Origin: a virus
IMG/VR virus record: IMGVR_UViG_3300042398_000135
Coordinates: 1-28,807 of that record
DNA length: 28,807 nt
Reading direction: 5' to 3' (one strand)
Shown one piece after another: positions 1-7,341 of the stretch. The notes under the pieces were generated by a model. It was given only the letters and a program-made list of their open reading frames with translations. It was not told the origin of the DNA and searched no databases. The position numbers and the translations under genes were made by a program. The first letter of the stretch is position 1, and the number at the start of each line of letters is the position of its first letter.

Positions 1-51
1 AAGAGCGTGCAGGAGGTTCTATTGGAAGCGTTAAAAAGGAAAAAGAAATGA
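1..51 (+). CDS. C-terminal end of an unidentified upstream gene (partial)
   Basis: Frame 1 is open from the left edge and ends in TGA at 49-51. It encodes a lysine-rich tail that finishes ALKRKKK. The TGA overlaps the ATG of the next gene as ATGA, which is the usual coupling arrangement in this window and supports this being a real gene end. Only 16 residues are visible, so no function can be given. Confidence 0.5.
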   Translation, partial: KSVQEVLLEALKRKKK

Positions 52-428
52 GCAAGAGCTTTATATGCAGCACCTGCGCCATCGAACACGATACGGTGAC
101 GCTGGCTCTGGAATGCTTCCAGTCGCATGAGGAGGCGGCTAAGGTGCCAGAGCCGAAGGCCGCCGAGCTGCTGGGCCGCGCTGCGGCGCACATGCACGAT
201 CGAGCGTCGACCTACGACGAGCCAGAGGGCGAGCGGTCGATGGGCAAGATCGTGACGGCCTTCAACGCCATCACAGGGCGCGACCTGACCGAGAGCGAGG
301 GCTGGATGTTCATGCAGCAGGTCAAGCTCGTGCGGCTGTTTACGCGCAGCGAGTATCACGCCGACAGCGCCGAGGATAATATTGCCTATGCCGCGTTGCT
401 GGCTGAAGCCAAGGGAGACGGACGTTGA
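48..428 (+). CDS. DUF6378-like phage protein, 126 aa
   Basis: Small soluble protein of unknown function. The segment from about residue 42 onward reads LGRAAAHMHDRASTYDEPEG, then a KIVTAFN stretch, then KLVRLFTRSEYHADSAEDN and an Ala-rich end. This pattern (Arg-Ala-x-Tyr early, Lys-Leu-x-Arg in the middle, Asp-x-x-x-Asp-x-x-x-Tyr late) matches what I know of DUF6378, a family common in phage early or nucleotide-metabolism regions. The first 25 residues contain a CSTC pair and resemble nothing I know. The ATG overlaps the upstream stop and is preceded by an A-rich AAGGA ribosome site. Its stop overlaps the TTG start of the next gene. The family assignment is by recall of the pattern. Confidence 0.8.
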   Translation: MSKSFICSTCAIEHDTVTLALECFQSHEEAAKVPEPKAAELLGRAAAHMHDRASTYDEPEGERSMGKIVTAFNAITGRDLTESEGWMFMQQVKLVRLFTRSEYHADSAEDNIAYAALLAEAKGDGR

Positions 429-577
429 GCGAAGATAGTTACGATTTGGTGCTTATCGAATTGGGCATGCCGCGCACTCGCGAAAACTATTTGTGGGTGA
501 TGTACGACGGCAACATCCCAGAAGATTGGGACGAAGAGGCCGAGGAGCAACTGCCCCTCGACCTTCGCGTTATTTGA
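425..577 (+). CDS. Small acidic phage protein, 50 aa, TTG start
   Basis: Translating from the TTG at 425 gives 50 residues beginning LSEDSYDLVLIELGMPRTRE and continuing NYLWVMYDGNIPEDWDEEAE, ending DLRVI. The pattern LG-x-P-x-T-R-E-N-Y-L followed by a Gly-x-x-P-E turn and a very acidic end is one I recognise from many tiny phage proteins of unknown function. The TTG overlaps the preceding TGA as TTGA, so it is probably translated by coupling. An internal ATG at codon 15 would remove the conserved part. The gene ends in TGA at 575-577 and overlaps the 3' end of the convergent gene by 8 bases. Confidence 0.7.
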   Translation: MSEDSYDLVLIELGMPRTRENYLWVMYDGNIPEDWDEEAEEQLPLDLRVI

Positions 578-2432
578 CTTGGAACATGCGGCGCACGGGT
601 TTTCCGAGTAGGTCCGCAATCAGGAAACGGGCCTCGTCCGGCGAACTTGAGTTGTTCCAGATGTCGGCGATAGCTTTCTTTAGTTCAGGTGTTTTGCCTT
701 CCTGACCCCAAAGATCGCGAACGCCTTCCCATGTGGCAGACTGAACTTCACGCGGCGCATCAAAACCCATTTCTTTGGCGGCTAGAGTGTGCATGTCCGA
801 AATCGGACCGTACAAACCCTTCGACCCTGTGCGGGCCACATCAGCGGCACCGGGAGGGCCGCCTTTGGCCCCGCCGAGGCCCATGGCACGATACACGATA
901 GGGTCATTGCCGCCGCCGGGGAACAACGATGCTGCGCCTGCGCTATGCGTATCGATAGTCGATATTGGCGCGGCGCTGTAAGGGTTGGCGATATTGTTGA
1001 AGAAGGACGGAACTTTACCCCCGCCTAGCAGTTGTGCGTTTATGCCTTCCATGGTTGGGTTATCCATGATGGCCAGAGCTTTGCTGACACTGTCGCCACT
1101 GCCCCAAGTCATGCTGCCGTAGGGATCGCCGTACTCACCGGAAAGGTCTATCTTGCGCACTATCGGATCGTTTCGCGTGGCGTCGGCCAAAGAAACGCGG
1201 GCGAATTTGGCAAACTTGTCGGGCAGTTCTTCGTAGGGCATGGACGCGATGCGTTCTGCGTATTCGGGGCCACGCGCCGCGATAGCTCCGGGGCTTTTCG
1301 TTTCCAAGCGGCCTTCGATATATTTGCGCGCGGCTGCGGGATCAGTGGCAAACCTGTCGCCGTACATGTCCATCATGCGGTCTACGCGGGCGACGTTGAT
1401 GTCCCAAGGCGTTTGCGGTGATGTTACAGCGGCAACGCCGTAGCCTGCTTCTGGCGGCAGCCCAGCGCGTTCAGCGGCGCGTGCCGATACCATCTGCGCG
1501 GTTGGGTACCAACCCCGTGCGGCTTCTACTTTCTCTGGCGACATCAAATCCGACATGATGAACTTGAGATTGTCCGCGCCGCGACGAACGCCTTCCTCGT
1601 ATATCCGTTCGGGACTTGCGCCCGCCATACCCCGCATGAACGGCTCTTCGGCGAGCATGCCCATATTCTTTTCGAAGGCAGGAGGTGCAGCGCGCAATGC
1701 TTCTCCGGTCTGGATAAGAAGCTGCTCGTCTGGATTGCCTTGGGTTGCGTAGTTCGGCGCGGTAGGACGGCGTGTGCTCACCATGAACGGGCTGTCGGCC
1801 CCTTCCAACTGCGCAGGGCGTTTGGCCGCTAATGGTTTTGCTTTAGGTGCGGCTGTCTTTGGTGCGGCTTTAGTTGCGCTTTTAACAGCCGTCTTCTCGG
1901 CGGCCTTAATCGCTTTACGTGTGGCAACGCCTGCGGGCCGACCGAGGATAGGCACGGCAGACAGTATGGCGGTCCCCGCCATCGCTTCCATCTTCTCAGC
2001 CTCGGCATCGCGGCCTTGCGCACGCAGCTTGCGTGCGGTCTCGCGGACGTCACCGAAGTCACGAATGGCGGCGAGGGGTGAGAATATCGCGTCTTCGATA
2101 AAGGCGTTCGGGTCTTCCGTTGCTGCCTCATACGTGGCCGTAGCAAGCCCTTTGACGTCACGGCCAACGCTTGAGGGCGTTGACGACTTGATGTAGTTCA
2201 CGATGCGGCTCGGTATCGACGCGATCCCGCTGCCGAGTTTATCTACGTTCGCCGTTGCCGCTTCATTGGCGCGGCGTCTCTCGGCCTGCTTCGCCTCAAA
2301 GCGACGCTTCTGAGTTGCCTTCGGGCTTTGCTTGCGCACGGCAAGAGGTTTTGCCGACGGGTCAGGCACGACCACGTACCGACCCAACTCGTCGTCAAAT
2401 ACTTCAAGCCCAAACGTGTCGCCAGCAGCCAT
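570..2432 (-). CDS. Large virion-associated protein, 620 aa, possible DUF7178-like end
   Basis: Last gene of the leftward late block. The N-terminal 200 residues are charged and Lys/Ala-rich, with a long KAAPKTAAPKAKPLAAKRPA linker-like run. The second half is compact. It contains FFNNIANP followed by TIDTHSAGAASL at about residues 478-500, which resembles the Asn-Asn-Ile ... Thr-Ile-Asp-Thr-His core I associate with DUF7178-type phage domains; I am not certain of that assignment. It follows four other large virion-type genes and probably belongs to the particle, perhaps as an ejected internal protein (inference from position and composition). The ATG is preceded by a GAGGAG ribosome site. 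No signal peptide or clear membrane segment is visible. Confidence 0.6.
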   Translation of the reverse strand: MAAGDTFGLEVFDDELGRYVVVPDPSAKPLAVRKQSPKATQKRRFEAKQAERRRANEAATANVDKLGSGIASIPSRIVNYIKSSTPSSVGRDVKGLATATYEAATEDPNAFIEDAIFSPLAAIRDFGDVRETARKLRAQGRDAEAEKMEAMAGTAILSAVPILGRPAGVATRKAIKAAEKTAVKSATKAAPKTAAPKAKPLAAKRPAQLEGADSPFMVSTRRPTAPNYATQGNPDEQLLIQTGEALRAAPPAFEKNMGMLAEEPFMRGMAGASPERIYEEGVRRGADNLKFIMSDLMSPEKVEAARGWYPTAQMVSARAAERAGLPPEAGYGVAAVTSPQTPWDINVARVDRMMDMYGDRFATDPAAARKYIEGRLETKSPGAIAARGPEYAERIASMPYEELPDKFAKFARVSLADATRNDPIVRKIDLSGEYGDPYGSMTWGSGDSVSKALAIMDNPTMEGINAQLLGGGKVPSFFNNIANPYSAAPISTIDTHSAGAASLFPGGGNDPIVYRAMGLGGAKGGPPGAADVARTGSKGLYGPISDMHTLAAKEMGFDAPREVQSATWEGVRDLWGQEGKTPELKKAIADIWNNSSSPDEARFLIADLLGKPVRRMFQVK

Positions 2433-2447
2433 TAACGTAAACTCCTC

Positions 2448-5400
2448 TTAGCGGCGCATGCCGTAGTGTCGTGCCAGATCGGCGATGGATGCCATGCCGC
2501 CGTTGCGGAACGCCTGCACCGTGCCGCCACGGTACATAGCCGCTGGAGGCGTTCTGAGTTCCGCAAGCTCTTTGACGCGACGACCTGTTTTCAGTTCGAC
2601 GTACGTGTCCGTCTCTGGGTCGTACTCAACGGCCTTGTCCTCAAACATTATCGTCCCTTTTTCTGGGATCACTGCTGCCGTTTCAGCAACAGGTGCAACA
2701 GCGGCTGCTTCGAGGCCAGCCATGTTCTGCGCTGGGTAACCCTCAGTGGCGGTAACGACGATATCCTCCGACGGCTCCGCGCCAACAGGCATCGTTGGTG
2801 TGCCGATGCCATATTCGTTCATCAAGCGCTCAACGTCATACCCACGAGCGCCAAGTTGCGCCACCGCAAGGGGTATCGTGGGGACCGCCGTAGGGTACTT
2901 TTTGTTCAGCTCAGAGAACTTCGTTGTTATGGGACGGACCGCGTCCAACACATCCTTGCCGTAACGCGCACCTGTGCCCGCTAGGCGACCCGTGCCGAAT
3001 GCCGCTTCGCCAACAACGCGTGGGACAAGCGCAGGCAACGCAAGAAGCGCCGCAGGATTTATAGCAGCGCCGCTAAACATAGTACCCGCAGCTATCGTGC
3101 CGGGCAGTGCGCGTGGCCTATCGCTACTGAGCATCTGCCCAGCGCCACCAGCCTTGACGATACCTTCGGGGTCGTACTTCGCGAGGGTTTCGCCGAGGCT
3201 TACCCGCTGCCCGTAATTGGTGTTGGCGTTATTGCGCCAGATGCTTTGCAGTTTGCGCGTCGCGGCGTCTACGTTCACGCGGCGGTCACGTCCCGGCGCA
3301 AGGCTAAAGGCACTTTCCAGTTCCTTGACAGCTTCAATACCCTCGCGGGACGCTTTCATGGCGGCCTCGTACAGCGGATCGAAGTCCGCGATCAAGCCTT
3401 TGACCGCGTCGTAAGCCGTGCTGGCAATTTGAGTAGCCTTGCTATCGAACGCACCTGTCGCCTTTGACCCAATGTCGAAAAGGTTCTGCTTAAAGTTGTC
3501 AACATTGATGGGGAGCAGCAAGTCGGGGTTCTGCGCCGCCTGCGCGGCGTACTCGTCCGTTGTACGCTTCATGCGCTCCCACGCAAGGTGTTCCGTCGGA
3601 CGATCTGTCAACTTGAGATAGTCGTCGTAGTTGGCAGGTTTGATATCTTCGATGCGCTTCTGGACTTTAGTAAAGTCGAGAGGCTGCGGGTTGATGCCCA
3701 AAGACGCCGTGTTGTCCAGATACTGCTGATAGTTTTCGGCCTTGAGGCGATTTACGGCCTCACGTGCGGCTGCCACGTTGGCTTCCGTTGCGCCAGCCGC
3801 ATTACGCATGTTGTCGGTGAATGCCGTGCTGCGGGGTGTTGGTTTGCCCGCCATACCTTGTGCAAAGCCTGAGCCAGTTGCCTCGCGAATGGCGGGGCCA
3901 CCAGCACCTGAAGGAAAGCCGACAAGGTTCGACGGTATGTTCTCAACGCCTTCCATCGCACCCGGTGCTTTGTTCTTGGCGGCGGAATATGCCGCTGGAA
4001 CGCCCTTGGTGATAGCCCTTTCGGCTAAGGAAAGGGGGTTAGTATTGAGGCCAGCTTTGACTGCTTTTTCGCCTACCTTATTAAGAAAGCCAGATGCCTT
4101 CGTTGCCAGCGTTCCGCCGCCACTGAGCAATATCGAAATGTCGCTGGCGATGCCGACAGGGTCTTTGATTGCCGAGCGCTTGATGTTGTCTAGGCCGCCG
4201 TAACGTTCCTCAAGCATTTGTGCGACGGCGGCAGTGGTTTCACCCATAGGCTCGCCGCCAGCCTGCCTAATAAGCTCGGCGGCCAGATCGGGCATTGACT
4301 TGTATAGGCCCACGCGCTCGGCAGTTAGTACGCTTAACGCCGCGTCTCTTGGAATAGCCGCGAGGCCCATAGCAAGCTGTGCGGCACTTTCAGGAAGGTT
4401 GCGGAACTGCTGCGCAACACCCTCGAACAGACCGGCATTCTTACTGGCGGACGTATCAACCTCTCGATAGTCAAAGCCCGGTCCGGGCATCCCGCCCTCG
4501 GCCTTGACTTTGGCGATGTCCGTCCCGACGGAAAGTGCGTTATCGCGGAAACTTTTAGCCGTCTCTGGCGTCACGATGCCGTTGTCCGAGGCAAAGCCTG
4601 TGATCATGTCAGCCCATCCTTCAGGCGTGAAGGCTTCCGACATCTTGTACGCGTCAGCCTGCGCCGTCTGCTCAGGCGTAAAGCGGTAGCCCTTAACGTC
4701 TTCGCCTGAAATCTGCGCGCCCGGAGGCAGCTTATCGAACAGGCCGACGGAGGACTGCCGGTCTTCATCCACGGCGGGTTTGAGGGTCTTCTTATACGCC
4801 TCCACGTCAGGGACGTAGGCTTCGCCAAAATGCGGACCCACGACTTCCTTGATTGGGTCGATGAAAAATGTCTCAGGCAGACCTGCGGCTTTCAGACGGT
4901 TGTTGGTCGCCGCCACCCGCGATATAGCGCGATCACGCTCAGTTTTATACGCTATGTTGTAGGAGCGGACGCGGTTGGATAGAATGCGCCTGATGTTGTT
5001 ACGCGTCTCTTCGGTGAAGACGCCGCCATTGCCGGTGAACTCTTCCTGAAACTTTTTTGGTAGCCGCTCAAGGGCGGATTGTAGGTTTTGGAAACGCTGC
5101 TCATCGCCTTCCCTAACGGAACCTAAAGGGTCTTGAATTTTGGCGGACAGCATTACCAGTTCGCTGTCGCCCTCTTTGTCTTTCGGCGTGCGCAGTGCTG
5201 CGGCGTACTGGGGGAGCGCGAGGACATACGTCTCCACCGACTTCGCCTTACTGAAGCGGTCGGCCTCCTTGCCTGAAACATCGGCAGCCTCGGAGACAAG
5301 TTTCTGCTGCGAGCTGGTTAAGCTGCTTTCAGCTTGCGGACCCTTATACGGAGCCGTTGCCTGTTCCGTTTGAATGTCGATCCCGCCTTTGACGATGTCA

Positions 5401-5504
5401 ATGCCGCCTTTGATGATCTCCTGACCCTTCTTCACCTGCTCAGGGGTTTTTGAAGGCGCAGACGGGAGTTTTTTAAACCACGCGGGTTCGTTGGAAGTTG
5501 CCAT
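2448..5504 (-). CDS. Large internal virion (ejection-type) protein, 1018 aa
   Basis: No enzyme motif is recognised. The first 250 residues are charged and probably helical or coiled. The middle, around residues 370-500, contains amphipathic stretches such as ESAAQLAMGLAAIPRDAAL and DPVGIASDISILLSGGG. An Ala/Gly/Pro hydrophobic stretch lies near residues 798-838. The last 30 residues hold MYRGGTVQAFRNGGMASIAD, a Tyr/Arg-Gly-Gly-x-Val type motif that recurs in other virion genes here. Size, composition and position in the block resemble the large internal proteins that short-tailed phages eject with their DNA; this is inference. The ATG has a GGAG ribosome site, and 15 bases separate its stop from the next gene. 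Confidence 0.6.
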   Translation of the reverse strand: MATSNEPAWFKKLPSAPSKTPEQVKKGQEIIKGGIDIVKGGIDIQTEQATAPYKGPQAESSLTSSQQKLVSEAADVSGKEADRFSKAKSVETYVLALPQYAAALRTPKDKEGDSELVMLSAKIQDPLGSVREGDEQRFQNLQSALERLPKKFQEEFTGNGGVFTEETRNNIRRILSNRVRSYNIAYKTERDRAISRVAATNNRLKAAGLPETFFIDPIKEVVGPHFGEAYVPDVEAYKKTLKPAVDEDRQSSVGLFDKLPPGAQISGEDVKGYRFTPEQTAQADAYKMSEAFTPEGWADMITGFASDNGIVTPETAKSFRDNALSVGTDIAKVKAEGGMPGPGFDYREVDTSASKNAGLFEGVAQQFRNLPESAAQLAMGLAAIPRDAALSVLTAERVGLYKSMPDLAAELIRQAGGEPMGETTAAVAQMLEERYGGLDNIKRSAIKDPVGIASDISILLSGGGTLATKASGFLNKVGEKAVKAGLNTNPLSLAERAITKGVPAAYSAAKNKAPGAMEGVENIPSNLVGFPSGAGGPAIREATGSGFAQGMAGKPTPRSTAFTDNMRNAAGATEANVAAAREAVNRLKAENYQQYLDNTASLGINPQPLDFTKVQKRIEDIKPANYDDYLKLTDRPTEHLAWERMKRTTDEYAAQAAQNPDLLLPINVDNFKQNLFDIGSKATGAFDSKATQIASTAYDAVKGLIADFDPLYEAAMKASREGIEAVKELESAFSLAPGRDRRVNVDAATRKLQSIWRNNANTNYGQRVSLGETLAKYDPEGIVKAGGAGQMLSSDRPRALPGTIAAGTMFSGAAINPAALLALPALVPRVVGEAAFGTGRLAGTGARYGKDVLDAVRPITTKFSELNKKYPTAVPTIPLAVAQLGARGYDVERLMNEYGIGTPTMPVGAEPSEDIVVTATEGYPAQNMAGLEAAAVAPVAETAAVIPEKGTIMFEDKAVEYDPETDTYVELKTGRRVKELAELRTPPAAMYRGGTVQAFRNGGMASIADLARHYGMRR

Positions 5505-5518
5505 GTCTTATCTCCAAA

Positions 5519-6298
5519 TTACTGAGTTGGCTCGGTTGGGCCCGCGCTGGTGTATTTAGGCACATTCGGATCTCCGCCGGGGAACACGACGGGCGTGTTC
5601 GGCGGCAGATAAACAAGCTGCCTTTGGTCGGTTATAACATAGTTTCCGTACTGGTTCATCTCAGGCATAGTTGGGTAGTCGCCTGTCCCCGGCTGAACGC
5701 GCCAAGCGCCGTCGGCAAACACGAGTTTCGGCTCTTGGCTTTTGCGTGCCATTGCGTCAATCTTCGCCATAGCAGTCGCCGTCGTCAAGCCCTGCTTGGC
5801 GAGGCCCACCCGCTGGGCGAGCCGGTTCGTCTCCAACAACTCAAGCGCCTCTTTACGGCTGATCTCGCCTTCGCGCTGGGCCTTCTGCTGCGCCGCTAAG
5901 ACGGGTGTAATGTTTTCCAAGATGCCGCCAAAGCCACGCCTTGTCGTCGGTTGGGCTAACGCCGCCGACAACTGAAACATGCGCTCGCTGAACGATGGGG
6001 CGAAACGCTTCTCCGCCAAAGCCTTTTCCAACGCGCCATATCGGTCCGTTTGCTCCTTTGCGAGAGCTTCGTAGGTAGTCATAGCCCTCTGGACATTGGG
6101 GTCTTTGTACACCGACAGGCCGCCAGCCGTATCGTCCGTCGTATCATCCCCTGCTGTAGAGGGCAGGCCGCCCGTCATATCTTCGTCCATCGTAACTTCC
6201 TCTGCGTCGGATGCCTCTTGCGGCAAGCCTAATTCTTCTCGCATTTTGCGAAGGTGGTCTATCTGCCACTGCGCGAAGGGCGGATTTTCCACGATCAC
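5519..6298 (-). CDS. Virion-associated protein, 259 aa, GTG start
   Basis: No family recognised. Residues 1-50 are acidic. From about residue 60 to 180 the chain is Glu/Lys/Ala-rich and probably helical (for example YEALAKEQTDRYGALEKALA). The C-terminal 60 residues are richer in Pro, Gly and Tyr, ending PGGDPNVPKYTSAGPTEPTQ. The start is GTG at 6298, which overlaps the upstream TGA as GTGA; an AAAGGTAA ribosome site sits just upstream, and the next Met is 18 codons in. It lies between two larger virion-type genes and is probably a minor structural or ejection-complex component. Confidence 0.55.
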   Translation of the reverse strand: MIVENPPFAQWQIDHLRKMREELGLPQEASDAEEVTMDEDMTGGLPSTAGDDTTDDTAGGLSVYKDPNVQRAMTTYEALAKEQTDRYGALEKALAEKRFAPSFSERMFQLSAALAQPTTRRGFGGILENITPVLAAQQKAQREGEISRKEALELLETNRLAQRVGLAKQGLTTATAMAKIDAMARKSQEPKLVFADGAWRVQPGTGDYPTMPEMNQYGNYVITDQRQLVYLPPNTPVVFPGGDPNVPKYTSAGPTEPTQ

Positions 6299-7341
6299 TT
6301 ACCTTTCAGCGAACCGACGATGCCCGCCGCAGCGGTTAGCGCGCTGGCAATATCTTTCCCAGTCGATGAGTACTCCTGTTTGACGCCTGACGGCGAGATA
6401 CCGTATTCTTGCGTCGCGCTTGGGACGCCGGAGGCAACACCTTGGAACGTCTTCATCATGTTGTTGATCTGCTCTTGCGGATAGCCCTGCTGACGCAGGA
6501 AGTCCTGATACGCCACGTCGAGGTTCTTCTGACCCTGCTGCTGCTCCAGTGCGCCGACGCCGCCCAGCGCGCCTGCGCCAGTGAGGCCGAGGCTCTGCGC
6601 CTGCTCGCCGAGTGTCGACAGAGCGCCAGAGGCGGCGAGCTGCTGTTGCTGCTGCGCCCGCGCCAGATCGCCAGCCGTGCTTGCGAGAGTGCCGAAGCGC
6701 GACAGGTCAGTGCCTGCGAGCCCAGCGGCCTGCGTGTAACCGGATTGGAGCGCCTCCGTCTGCTTGCCGAGGATGTCGGCACTGGTGTCGCGAAGGGCGC
6801 GCGCCGTGTCGGTCATCATGCCCGACGGCGTGCCGCCTAAGCCACCACGCCCGCCGAAGCCGAGCTGACCGGCTTGGATGTAGCGGCCTTCGATTGCAGG
6901 CATAAGGTTTTCGGTGAGGTTGCGCGTGCCCAGCTCGCCGATGCGGTTGACAACGGCGTCGGTGTACGGGTTCATGTACTGGCCGATGTTCGACACGGAT
7001 GTCTGACCGGCCTGCGTCAAGAACGGCTGTGCGGTGTTTAACGCGCCCGGCGCATTCGCGGCGCTCTGCGCAACGCCTGTGGCTTGATTGAATAGTGGCT
7101 GGTACGCCGTGGCGGCGGTGCCAGTCATGCCGAAGGCTTGCTGCTGCGTCGGCGTGAAGCCCGCGACGCGCGGCATTGGCGCAGTTTCGTATGGGCGGTT
7201 GGCTATAGCCTGCTGCCCCGACAGGATGTCCATCGCGTAGTTGGAGTACCACTCAGGCAAAACCTGCTGCTTGGTCATGTCCGTGAGGGCGGAGCCTTGA
7301 GGGATTGCAGCCCCCTCGGCTAGAAATGAACTGCGAGACAT
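6295..7341 (-). CDS. Ala/Gln/Gly-rich virion protein, 348 aa, ejection-type
   Basis: The chain is rich in Ala, Gly, Gln and Thr, with a Gln run (RAQQQQQLAAS) near residue 228. The pattern PRVAGFTPTQQQAF followed by QYMNPYTDAVVNRIGE and then FGGRGG occurs in minor virion proteins of many environmental podovirus-like phages. No catalytic motif or signal sequence is seen. I infer a pore- or ejection-type internal protein with no stronger proof than composition and position. The ATG at 7341 overlaps the preceding TAA as TAATG, and a GGAGG ribosome site lies about 12 bases upstream. Confidence 0.6.
   Translation of the reverse strand: MSRSSFLAEGAAIPQGSALTDMTKQQVLPEWYSNYAMDILSGQQAIANRPYETAPMPRVAGFTPTQQQAFGMTGTAATAYQPLFNQATGVAQSAANAPGALNTAQPFLTQAGQTSVSNIGQYMNPYTDAVVNRIGELGTRNLTENLMPAIEGRYIQAGQLGFGGRGGLGGTPSGMMTDTARALRDTSADILGKQTEALQSGYTQAAGLAGTDLSRFGTLASTAGDLARAQQQQQLAASGALSTLGEQAQSLGLTGAGALGGVGALEQQQGQKNLDVAYQDFLRQQGYPQEQINNMMKTFQGVASGVPSATQEYGISPSGVKQEYSSTGKDIASALTAAAGIVGSLKGK

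Noticed and set aside
1774-2196. + strand and alternate-frame open readings in 1774-2196
   Set aside because: They lie opposite or out of frame to the Lys/Ala-rich region of the 620-residue gene; composition explains their length.
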